Assembly: GCA_025350175.1 (NCBI GenBank)
Contig: JANXYF010000046.1
Coordinates: 1-7,876 of the forward strand
Origin: Nitrosopumilales archaeon
Lineage (GTDB): Archaea > Thermoproteota > Nitrososphaeria > Nitrososphaerales > Nitrosopumilaceae
DNA: 7,876 bases
Direction: 5' to 3'
In this document: positions 1-5,719 of the stretch, in pieces
Layout of the letters: every line of letters starts with the position of its first letter
Position numbering within the stretch: position 1 is the first letter of the stretch
The notes under the pieces: model-generated
Seen by the model: the letters and a program-made list of their open reading frames with translations, nothing else
Told to the model about the DNA's origin: nothing
Databases searched by the model: none
Position numbers and translations under genes: made by a program

Positions 1-395
1 TTTTACTTTCTCTTGACTCGCTTAGAAAATCAAGTCACATCAAACCAAAAAAAGTAAATAGCATTTTCAATAAAATTTCAAAGAATCTAGATCATGTAAT
101 TTATGTTGCAATATACAATGGAGAAATCATAGGTGCAACAACCCTTTTGATTGAACAAAAATTCATCCATGATGGAGGCAAAGTAGGTCACATAGAAGAT
201 GTAGTGGTAAGAAAAGAATACCAAGGCAAAGGAGTAGGGAAAAAAATAGTTAACGCGCTTTTGAAATACGCCAAGAAAAAAGGATGTTATAAAACTATTC
301 TTGATTGTTCAGAAGATCTCATTCCATTTTATGAGAATATTGGGTTTAAACGACACTCAAATTCGATGAGATTTGATCATCGGTCAAAGAAATAA
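1..395 (+). CDS. GNA1-like glucosamine-6-phosphate N-acetyltransferase (GNAT family), 5' end missing
   Basis: The frame is open from base 3, the first full codon, to a TAA at 393-395, giving about 130 residues. It has no in-frame ATG or GTG, so the true start lies left of the window. A TTG at 147 falls inside the conserved domain and is not a credible start. The segment LLIEQKFIHDGGKVGHIEDV closely follows the recalled human/yeast GNA1 pattern (TLIIEHKFIH...GRVEDVVV). It is followed by the acetyl-CoA loop YQGKGVGK, then CYKTILDC and FYENIGFKR, which also match GNA1. GNA1 acetylates glucosamine-6-phosphate with acetyl-CoA on the way to UDP-GlcNAc; the cytoplasmic enzyme would feed glycan or S-layer glycosylation precursors. 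The fold and the GNA1 resemblance are read directly; the substrate is inferred, and another small-amine GNAT is possible. Its last 19 bases overlap the end of the membrane-protein gene on the other strand. Confidence 0.8.
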   Translation, partial: LLSLDSLRKSSHIKPKKVNSIFNKISKNLDHVIYVAIYNGEIIGATTLLIEQKFIHDGGKVGHIEDVVVRKEYQGKGVGKKIVNALLKYAKKKGCYKTILDCSEDLIPFYENIGFKRHSNSMRFDHRSKK

Positions 396-805
396 TCTCG
401 TTTAGGCATAGGCTTCAATCGAAATAACAATGAACCTATTATAATTATAGGAATTGAAGTTGCCATAAATACAAAGGGTGCTATTGTTAATTCCGGTACA
501 AGGTATGCATCCTGGATTTGTTTTATCAAAATAGTAACATAGTACATTCCAATAATTGTGATTATTCCTCCAGATATGATAAGTGAGCCGGTAAGTCTGG
601 AACCATATCTTCGCCCCAGCAAATAAGATGAACCAGCTAAAATTATCGCAGGTGCAATACTAATAGATATGAACTCTTTGATCTGAGACGAAGGATCAAT
701 ATCATGTGATGGATGGGTGAGATACACAGAAATTGATATCATCTGAGCTACAAACATAATAAACAAGCCAAGACTTGCAATAGATATCCATTTTTCAATT
801 GCCAC
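377..805 (-). CDS. Four-helix integral membrane protein, unknown function
   Basis: This 142-residue protein has four hydrophobic segments at about residues 7-28, 44-63, 72-95 and 107-129. Short polar linkers separate them, and the tail is basic (KPMPKRD near 131-137). The loop after helix 2 is positively charged (GRRYGSR), and helices 3 and 4 are rich in Ile and Gly. I recognise no catalytic motif or named family, so no function is proposed. The start is a GTG: a TATA-like run at 826-835 is centred about 26 bases upstream, and the nearby ATG at 815 is out of frame and soon meets a stop. It lies 42 bases downstream of the GalT-like gene on the same strand, so read-through transcription is possible, but the promoter-like box suggests independent expression. 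The TGA end overlaps the GNA1-like gene by 19 bases. Confidence 0.75.
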   Translation of the reverse strand: MAIEKWISIASLGLFIMFVAQMISISVYLTHPSHDIDPSSQIKEFISISIAPAIILAGSSYLLGRRYGSRLTGSLIISGGIITIIGMYYVTILIKQIQDAYLVPELTIAPFVFMATSIPIIIIGSLLFRLKPMPKRDYFFDR

Positions 806-825
806 GACAACCCATCTCTTACTTG

Positions 826-835
826 AATAAATAAA
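826..835 (-). promoter_or_regulatory. TATA-like box for the four-helix membrane protein
   Basis: Read on the minus strand this is TTTATTTATT. Its centre is about 26 bases before the GTG at 805, the spacing expected between an archaeal TATA box and the transcription start, so transcription would begin at the start codon itself. This is pattern-based only. Confidence 0.45.
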
Positions 836-847
836 CCAAATGATTGT

Positions 848-1864
848 CTAAACTATTCCAACAAGACCAGCAAGTTCTTTTCTGCATGCAGAACCAAGAT
901 CTTCTGCAGCTTTTTCAGGAGTTACTTTGTTAAGAAATACTCCATATCCCCTTTCAAGTCCAGACCAAGGATCAGCTTGTGGATACACTTCAATATGCCA
1001 ATGAATCTGTCTATTGTTTTTCTTTTCTGGGGAAAGATGAAAGACCATGTTATATGACAGAGTTTTCATCGTATTTGCAAGTCCACCTAAAGTAGCACGT
1101 AAAATTAGTGACAAATCATTTATCTCTTTTTGAGTTATTTTAGAAAAACTTGTGATGTGTTTTTTTGGATAAATCCAAAATTCGTACGGATGTGATGGAG
1201 CCCATGGACAGAAAGCAACAAAACCTTCTGTCTGAAGTATTTGTCTAGGTCCTCCAGTTTCTGTACCTACAGTCTGACACATTGGACATATTCCTTTTTC
1301 ATTTAATATTTTATGTGCAGCTTCAGCCTCTAGTTCTATAACAGGAGGAATTGTGGAAAAAGTTACAACGTTGAGGTGAGCATGAGTAGTAGAGCCACCG
1401 GCATCTTTTCCATGATTTACATATATTGCAACATATGTTACGCCGCGCTGGGTGTATAACCATCTAAGCCTATCTTGGATTACAACAAGTACATTAGACC
1501 ATTGTTCAGTTGAAATACTTGCAAGAGAATCTTTGTGTTTTTCGGAAGCTACAACAACATAATGATATCCATAAGCAGGTTCGCTGTAGAGAGGTCTATC
1601 ACTATACGAGTTTTCAGAAGTTGTTGTAACAACAGGATTTTTACTTTCAAATACTCTTACTGACCAATTCTGCACATAGTGATCTTCTGTATCTTGAAGC
1701 CTTTGCAACATCCCATCCTTTGCAACCAGAGAAAGTGTAGACGGATTAGTCATAGATTCATTTCCTGGGCAATAGGGACATTTCTTAGAATCATTTACCG
1801 AATTATTTTCAGGAGAAACGATCACAAATCTATCAATAGAATAATCCTTCCTCAAATCCCCCAT
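848..1864 (-). CDS. galT: GalT-family nucleotidylyltransferase (galactose-1-phosphate uridylyltransferase-like)
   Basis: A 338-residue protein of the GalT branch of the HIT superfamily, which moves a nucleotidyl group between a sugar phosphate and a nucleotide sugar through a histidine intermediate. It opens with MGDLRKDYSIDRFVIVSPE, the usual GalT N-terminus. A zinc-type CPYCPGNE (Cys29, Cys32) and WSVRVFESKNP (from Trp67) follow. The nucleophile region is HAHLN at 161-165, where His163 matches the E. coli nucleophile and Asn replaces the usual Gln. A second CxxC (193, 196) and the C-terminal His276 and HWH (288-290) are also present. The frame extends 33 codons upstream to an ATG at 1963, but I prefer 1864: the family begins there, the length then matches E. 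coli GalT (348), and a TATA-like box sits 27 bases upstream. The family is firm; the galactose substrate is not, and an archaeal nucleotide-sugar enzyme of other specificity is possible. Confidence 0.85.
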   Translation of the reverse strand: MGDLRKDYSIDRFVIVSPENNSVNDSKKCPYCPGNESMTNPSTLSLVAKDGMLQRLQDTEDHYVQNWSVRVFESKNPVVTTTSENSYSDRPLYSEPAYGYHYVVVASEKHKDSLASISTEQWSNVLVVIQDRLRWLYTQRGVTYVAIYVNHGKDAGGSTTHAHLNVVTFSTIPPVIELEAEAAHKILNEKGICPMCQTVGTETGGPRQILQTEGFVAFCPWAPSHPYEFWIYPKKHITSFSKITQKEINDLSLILRATLGGLANTMKTLSYNMVFHLSPEKKNNRQIHWHIEVYPQADPWSGLERGYGVFLNKVTPEKAAEDLGSACRKELAGLVGIV

Positions 1865-1886
1865 ACTGCTAGATTTTGGATCAAGC

Positions 1887-1895
1887 AATTTAAAA
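1887..1895 (-). promoter_or_regulatory. TATA-like box for the GalT-like gene
   Basis: The minus strand reads TTTTAAATT, preceded by a purine-rich AAAGG that could serve as a BRE. The centre is 27 bases before the ATG at 1864, which fits a leaderless transcript from that codon. It lies inside the longer open frame that begins at 1963, so it argues that the first 33 codons of that frame are not translated. Confidence 0.5.
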
Positions 1896-1974
1896 CCTTT
1901 GCAAAGATCGGAAATAACCGCCAATACAGTACAATTTTGGCAGTTACGGTCTAAAACAATCATTTTGCAAAAAA

Positions 1975-1986
1975 TTAAACTTAAAT
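1975..1986 (+). promoter_or_regulatory. TATA-like AT-rich element for the hemerythrin-domain gene
   Basis: The run TTAAACTTAAAT lies about 20-30 bases before the ATG at 2006, so it fits a leaderless or near-leaderless transcript from 2006 or a short leader before the ATG at 2015. Its complement is similarly AT-rich, so it could also drive leftward transcription, but the leftward spacing to 1963 is only about 17 bases. Confidence 0.4.
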
Positions 1987-2005
1987 TGGAAGATCAGAAC
2001 TCAGA

Positions 2006-2569
2006 ATGCATTACATGTCAACAACATCATTAAGACGAGATCATGATTTAATAGAAAAAGTACTAAAGTCAATGTGGTCTACCATTCCCTTGCTACAATC
2101 TGGTAAGACCATACCAGAACCAATTCTAAACCAAGTGATTGACTTTTCAACAAATTTCACAGATGTCTGCCATCATGGAAAAGAAGAAACATCTCTCTTT
2201 CCAGAACTTGAAAAAAAAGGAATGTCACGAAATTCAGGTCCAATATCTGTCATGCTCATGGAACATGAGGTAACGCGTAAACTAGGAACAAGAATGGAAG
2301 CCTCATCAAAAATATATCTGAAAAATGGTGATGCAACCCAATTAATCATAGACATGCAAGAATACATCAATCATGTTGTACAGCACGTATGGAAGGAGAA
2401 TAATAGATTATTTGAGATGGCCGAGATGGCTCTTCGAAACGACGCAGAACAGGTGAATAAGAGTCTACTGGAGGTGGAGAATACAAAACTCAAGGAGATA
2501 GGTAAGACAAGAGAGCATTATGAAAAATTTGCCGAGGAACTTGCAAAGCAATTTCCTTCGAACGACTAG
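2006..2569 (+). CDS. Hemerythrin-like (HHE) domain protein
   Basis: A 187-residue soluble, mostly helical protein with the spaced metal ligands of a hemerythrin/HHE four-helix bundle. These are His13 (RRDHDLIE), His56-His57 with Glu60/Glu61 (CHHGKEE), His87 (LMEHEVTRK), and His123 and His127 with Glu131 (INHVVQHVWKENNRLF). Such domains bind a di-iron centre and are linked to oxygen, nitric oxide or iron sensing and storage. About 50 residues of charged helix follow, perhaps a coiled coil. No DNA-binding or membrane domain is attached. Translation may begin at the ATG at 2006 or at the ATG at 2015 (MSTTSLRRDH), which gives a more usual N-terminus. The gene is divergent from the GalT-like gene and is followed by a 95-base gap. 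Di-iron binding is inferred from the ligand pattern; the physiological ligand cannot be read from the sequence. Confidence 0.85.
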   Translation: MHYMSTTSLRRDHDLIEKVLKSMWSTIPLLQSGKTIPEPILNQVIDFSTNFTDVCHHGKEETSLFPELEKKGMSRNSGPISVMLMEHEVTRKLGTRMEASSKIYLKNGDATQLIIDMQEYINHVVQHVWKENNRLFEMAEMALRNDAEQVNKSLLEVENTKLKEIGKTREHYEKFAEELAKQFPSND

Positions 2570-2664
2570 ATCAGATTTTATTAATAAATCCACCAAAGAA
2601 CTTTTCTAGTACACATTTGTGAGAAAAATATGAAAACAGTAGAAGAATATTTCTACACACAACT

Positions 2665-3114
2665 ATGGATGGTAAAACCATGACTGCAAAGACAGGGGAC
2701 AAAGTCAAGATAGAATACACAGGAACTCTTGATGATGGAACAGTTTTTGACAGCAATGTGGAGGATGGAAATCTTTTAGAATTTGAAATCGGAGGAGGTC
2801 AGGTAATAAAGGGATTTGATGATGCAATACTTGGAATGAAAGAAGGAGAAGAAAAACAATTCATTATTTCTCCAGCAGAGGCATATGGAGAGCACGATCC
2901 AACTCTAATTCAAAAGGTACCAAAAGAGATTTTCCCACCTGACGCGGAACTTGTTCCAGGACTATTGTTTGAAGCAGGACTTCCCACAGGAGAAAAAGTA
3001 CCTGCAATAATAACTGCAATTGAAGAGCAAATAGTTTTAGTGGATTTGAATCATCCTCTTGCAGGAAAGAGACTTAATTTTAAGATTAAATTATCATCAA
3101 TCACATCATCTTAA
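2665..3114 (+). CDS. FKBP-type peptidyl-prolyl cis-trans isomerase (SlyD-like, short archaeal form)
   Basis: A 149-residue protein that should catalyse cis-trans isomerisation of proline bonds and act as a folding chaperone. The FKBP core begins GDKVKIEYTGTLDDGTVFDS (residues 11-30), continues through GGGQVIKGFDDAILGMKEGE and the AYGEHDP segment near 73-79. The chain-binding IF insert occupies roughly 76-127, and the core resumes with NHPLAGKRLNFKI (129-141). This order is that of SlyD and of the small archaeal FKBPs. The His/Cys-rich metal-binding tail of bacterial SlyD is absent. There is no signal peptide, so it should be cytoplasmic. Two starts are possible, ATG at 2665 or ATG at 2680; the second gives MTAKTGDKVKIEY, close to the usual family start, and an AATATTT run lies about 31 bases before it. 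It is flanked by gaps of 95 and 119 bases and is probably transcribed alone. Confidence 0.92.
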   Translation: MDGKTMTAKTGDKVKIEYTGTLDDGTVFDSNVEDGNLLEFEIGGGQVIKGFDDAILGMKEGEEKQFIISPAEAYGEHDPTLIQKVPKEIFPPDAELVPGLLFEAGLPTGEKVPAIITAIEEQIVLVDLNHPLAGKRLNFKIKLSSITSS

Positions 3115-3233
3115 TTTTCTTCCAGTATAGTTATCAAGAATTCTTTCAAATATTTCAGAAAATCAATGCAGGAAACATTACTGACAAGTAGAAATTTGTT
3201 TTAGAATTATGATCGCTTAAAAAATCAAGGTTT

Positions 3234-4556
3234 ATGTGTGATATGAAAAAACTGAAGCTTGAGGAATTTAGAAAAATGGATAACTCAGATATTCATATGG
3301 TCTATGTTCTTCTTGATGGTATAGGAGACTTGCCTCATCCAGATTTGAAGGGTTCAACTCCGTTAAGTCATGCAAAAACTCCCAATCTTGACAGACTTGC
3401 AAGAAATGGAGCCATAGGAGAAGTAATTTCAGTAGGCAAGGGAATAGCACCTCAATCAGATATTGCAGTTTTCAATATGCTTGGATATAGATTTGAAAAT
3501 ACACAATATGTTGGAAGGGGGGTAATTGAGGCAATTGGAGTTGGAATTGATTTTAAAAATGGTGACCTTGCACTGCGTGGAAATTTTGCTACTGTAAATG
3601 ATGAGAAGATAATCACAGATCGTAGAGCTGGAAGAAACATAGAAAAAGAAGATGCTCTTGCGATTGCTCGAGAGATAGAAGAAAAGCTAAAATTTTCAAA
3701 TCCTAAAGCATCAGTTGTTGTAGCCCCAACAATTGGACATAGATTAATTGTAAGAATAAGATGTGATGGAGTATTTCTTACACCAGATATTAGCAATACT
3801 GATCCAGCTTACGCAAGAATAGATGGTATGGGAGTTGCCAAGGCAGTTGGAGATTACATGGAGGTAGAAAAATCATTGCCCTTAAACGAGTCTGATGGTG
3901 CCAAGCTTTCAGCATTACTTGTAAATGAATTTACAGACAAATCGCTTCAAATTATGAAAGACAGTATAGTAAACAAAAATAGAAAAGAACAAGGCAAGAA
4001 GATGGTAAATTCAATCCTATTACGCGATGCCGGAAACAAGTTTCCAGATGTCACTCCGATAAATGAGTTGCACGCGATGCAGTTTTCATGTATAGTAGAC
4101 ATGCCAGTAGAGATAGGCATTGCAAATGTTTTGAAGATGAAATCATTTAGTGCCGGTGGCCTTACAGATTACGAAGAAAAGGCACGTATTGCAGCCAAAG
4201 CAATGCAGACACAAAATGCAATCTATGTCCACATCAAAGGACCAGATGAATTTGGTCATGACGGAGATGCGGTTGGTAAGATGCAAAACATAGAAGAGAT
4301 AGATAAAAGATTCTTTGGAACTTTACTTGATAATATAGACACGTCAAAAGTTGCAGTTGTCATATCAGGTGATCACTCTACACCATGCATAAACAAAAGT
4401 CATAGTGATGATCCAGTCCCCGTTTTGATATCAGGAGATTTTGTCAAAAAAGATGGAACGGTGAGATTCACCGAAGAACAAGCAAAGAAAGGTAGAATTG
4501 GACTCATCATGGGAGCCGATGTCATCAATACTGCAATAAAGAACATTAAATCATAA
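3234..4556 (+). CDS. apgM: 2,3-bisphosphoglycerate-independent phosphoglycerate mutase, archaeal type (ApgM)
   Basis: A 440-residue enzyme of the alkaline phosphatase superfamily that interconverts 3- and 2-phosphoglycerate in glycolysis and gluconeogenesis. In Nitrososphaerota, which fix carbon autotrophically, it would mainly serve gluconeogenesis. The metal site opens with VYVLLDGIGD (Asp28). Ser75 in GIAPQSDIAVF is the expected phosphoserine nucleophile, followed by YVGRGVIEAIG. The C-terminal half carries the remaining metal ligands: GPDEFGHDGD (Asp338, His342), ISGDHSTP (Asp380, His381) and HSDDPVP (His390). Length and motif order match archaeal ApgM rather than bacterial GpmI. ATG codons at 3234, 3243 and 3276 are all possible starts; the conserved core begins near residue 20, and an AT-rich CTTAAAAAA at 3216-3224 would fit 3243 slightly better. 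The stop overlaps the end of the DUF309 gene on the other strand by 11 bases. Confidence 0.95.
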   Translation: MCDMKKLKLEEFRKMDNSDIHMVYVLLDGIGDLPHPDLKGSTPLSHAKTPNLDRLARNGAIGEVISVGKGIAPQSDIAVFNMLGYRFENTQYVGRGVIEAIGVGIDFKNGDLALRGNFATVNDEKIITDRRAGRNIEKEDALAIAREIEEKLKFSNPKASVVVAPTIGHRLIVRIRCDGVFLTPDISNTDPAYARIDGMGVAKAVGDYMEVEKSLPLNESDGAKLSALLVNEFTDKSLQIMKDSIVNKNRKEQGKKMVNSILLRDAGNKFPDVTPINELHAMQFSCIVDMPVEIGIANVLKMKSFSAGGLTDYEEKARIAAKAMQTQNAIYVHIKGPDEFGHDGDAVGKMQNIEEIDKRFFGTLLDNIDTSKVAVVISGDHSTPCINKSHSDDPVPVLISGDFVKKDGTVRFTEEQAKKGRIGLIMGADVINTAIKNIKS

Positions 4557-5106
4557 ATGCCGCTATCTTTCCAGAAGAGATCATTTCCTCAGTAGTTTTC
4601 CTAAACTTGTCCATATCCACATTGTGATACATCCCAGAAGAACTAGAGAGTTTTTCCATCGCCCTCTTCATTATTGAGAGGCAAATGTCATTCTCATTTT
4701 TTTGATAATGAACTAGTGCTGCTGCAACAAGAATAATTCCTTGAACAAGATCTTTTTCACCTTCATGTGTTTTTTTCCAAACACCTTCAAGTACTTCGTG
4801 GCATTCCCAATATTTTTCATCATTAAAGTACCGCTTTGCTCTTTTTAATGCCTCTTCTTTTTCAATTTTTTCTTCTATGACGGGTCTTGCGTCATTAAGA
4901 GATCCAATTGACTTGAACTTTTTTACAACTTCATCTAGCTCTTCTTTTTTAACGGACACGTCAAATTCTAAATATTTGGTTGAGACTCGCATATCACGCA
5001 CAATTACATCCATCTCCGAAGTTAATTGATCAGCTTTTGCAAGTAGTGCTTTTGCATCAGTTGGAACATAACCTGAGTTTTTCAGGTGAACCATAAATCT
5101 GTCCAC
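4546..5106 (-). CDS. DUF309 domain protein with a separate N-terminal domain
   Basis: 186 residues in two parts. Residues about 88-170 form a DUF309 domain, recognised from FNDEKYWECHEVLEGVWKKT (Phe94, Trp100, His103-Glu104, Glu107, Trp110), then VQGIILVAAALVHYQKN with Gly123 and His133. DUF309 is a conserved helical domain whose biochemical role is not known to me; the invariant His/Glu pair suggests a binding or catalytic site. Residues 1-80 include a strand-helix stretch (STKYLEFDVSVKKEELDEVV) with a possible ferredoxin-like fold, and the region joining the halves is highly charged. The start is a GTG at 5106: a TATA-like box is centred 26 bases before it, whereas the ATG at 5094 would be 38 bases away. 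The gene is divergent from rps24e and convergent with apgM, overlapping it by 11 bases. Confidence 0.8.
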   Translation of the reverse strand: MDRFMVHLKNSGYVPTDAKALLAKADQLTSEMDVIVRDMRVSTKYLEFDVSVKKEELDEVVKKFKSIGSLNDARPVIEEKIEKEEALKRAKRYFNDEKYWECHEVLEGVWKKTHEGEKDLVQGIILVAAALVHYQKNENDICLSIMKRAMEKLSSSSGMYHNVDMDKFRKTTEEMISSGKIAAFMI

Positions 5107-5127
5107 AGGCTTGAGATATCATGATTT

Positions 5128-5136
5128 CATAAATTT
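5128..5136 (-). promoter_or_regulatory. TATA-like box for the DUF309 gene
   Basis: The minus strand reads AAATTTATG, centred 26 bases before the GTG at 5106. This fits a leaderless mRNA and decides for the GTG over the ATG at 5094. It lies back-to-back with the rps24e promoter, the two boxes being about 20 bases apart. Confidence 0.5.
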
Positions 5137-5156
5137 GTTGTCCAGTAGCCGTTAAG

Positions 5157-5165
5157 ATTTATATG
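5157..5165 (+). promoter_or_regulatory. TATA-like box for rps24e-rps27ae
   Basis: The sequence ATTTATATG is close to the archaeal TATA consensus and is centred about 29 bases before the ATG at 5190. A weak Shine-Dalgarno-like AAGGA sits at 5175-5179, between box and start, so a very short leader cannot be excluded. Confidence 0.55.
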
Positions 5166-5189
5166 AACTATTAAAAGGACTTGGATTAC

Positions 5190-5546
5190 ATGTCCATGAT
5201 CGAAGTTACGCGAGATGTAAAGAATCCCTTACTGTCAAGAAGAGAGATTACTTGTAATTTCAAAGGGCTTGCGGGCAGACTCAAGAAACTAGAAGCAGTT
5301 GACATGATCTCAAAAAAATTTAATTTGGAAGGAAAAATTGTAATACCAATACTTTTGAAAAATGAAACTGGAAGACCAGTTGTATCAGGAAGTTTCTATG
5401 TATATGAAGATGAAAAACTTGCCAAGGAACATCTCAAAGCTGCAGTTTTTGCAAGAATTGAAAAAGCAAAAGGCGCAGTTGCAAAACCAGAAGGTACTGA
5501 AGCTCCAACAGAGCAAGCAGAAGCACCAAAGGAAGAGAGTAAGTAA
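5190..5546 (+). CDS. rps24e: Small ribosomal subunit protein eS24
   Basis: A 118-residue ribosomal protein found in archaea and eukaryotes but not bacteria. The signature regions are IEVTRDVKNPLLSRREI near the N-terminus, VIPILLKNETGRPVVSGSFY in the middle, and VYEDEKLAKEHLKAAVFARI. I place the start at the ATG at 5190 (MSMIEV). The ATG at 5196 is also possible, while the upstream TTG at 5181 lies too close to the TATA-like box. Residues from about 92 to the end form an acidic, Ala/Pro/Glu/Thr-rich tail (PEGTEAPTEQAEAPKEE) beyond the globular domain, probably disordered. The stop codon TAA shares its last base with the ATG of rps27ae, so the two are co-transcribed and probably translationally coupled. 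Confidence 0.95.
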   Translation: MSMIEVTRDVKNPLLSRREITCNFKGLAGRLKKLEAVDMISKKFNLEGKIVIPILLKNETGRPVVSGSFYVYEDEKLAKEHLKAAVFARIEKAKGAVAKPEGTEAPTEQAEAPKEESK

Positions 5547-5716
5547 TGGCAGGTAAAAAGGGCTCTAGTCCATTAGTATACAAGTATTACAAGGTGTCTG
5601 GAGATAAAGTAGAGAGAACAAAGAAAGAATGTTCAAGATGTGGTAAGGGAGTATTCATGTCTAATCATAAAAATAGACGCAGTTGCGGCAAGTGTGGATT
5701 TACTGAATTCGTTTAA
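5546..5716 (+). CDS. rps27ae: Small ribosomal subunit protein eS27-type zinc protein (S27ae)
   Basis: A 56-residue basic protein beginning MAGKKGSSPLVYKYYKVSGD. Four cysteines form a zinc ribbon: Cys29 and Cys32 in CSRCGKG, Cys47 and Cys50 in CGKCGF. The pattern K-K-E-C-S-R-C-G...H-K-N-R-R-S-C-G-K-C-G-F is that of archaeal S27ae, the homologue of the ribosomal part of the eukaryotic ubiquitin-S27a fusion; no ubiquitin moiety is present here. It is a structural component of the 30S subunit. The ATG overlaps the rps24e stop by one base (TAATG), and a purine-rich GGAAGAGAG lies just upstream inside rps24e. Its TAA ends 3 bases before the stop of the convergent HExxH gene. The gene is short and easily missed by length-filtered gene calling. 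Confidence 0.95.
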   Translation: MAGKKGSSPLVYKYYKVSGDKVERTKKECSRCGKGVFMSNHKNRRSCGKCGFTEFV

Positions 5717-5719
5717 TAA

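Noticed and set aside
147..395. Complete 82-residue acetyltransferase starting at TTG 147
   Set aside because: The frame is open to the left edge and the conserved GNA1 sequence continues upstream of 147, so this is only the C-terminal part of a longer gene.
1679..1954. 91-codon open frame on the plus strand inside the GalT-like gene
   Set aside because: It is antisense to a well-supported gene, with a Arg/Ile-rich product of no recognisable pattern.
2630..2683. 17-codon upstream frame whose TGA overlaps the second FKBP ATG at 2680 (ATGA)
   Set aside because: The geometry invites a coupling story, but the peptide has no features, no promoter is well placed for it, and short frames like this are common by chance.
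3115..3233. 119-base gap between the FKBP gene and apgM, inspected for a tRNA, C/D box sRNA or riboswitch
   Set aside because: There is no cloverleaf, no paired C and D boxes and no stable stem; only a T-rich stretch after the FKBP stop and AT-rich promoter-like sequence before apgM.
3452..3796. 114-codon minus-strand frame within apgM
   Set aside because: It is a shadow of the apgM coding frame, with no family resemblance and no promoter.
5362..5556. 64-codon frame overlapping rps24e in another frame
   Set aside because: Its Lys/Gln-rich product is the out-of-frame reading of the rps24e tail, and it conflicts with the well-supported rps24e and rps27ae genes.
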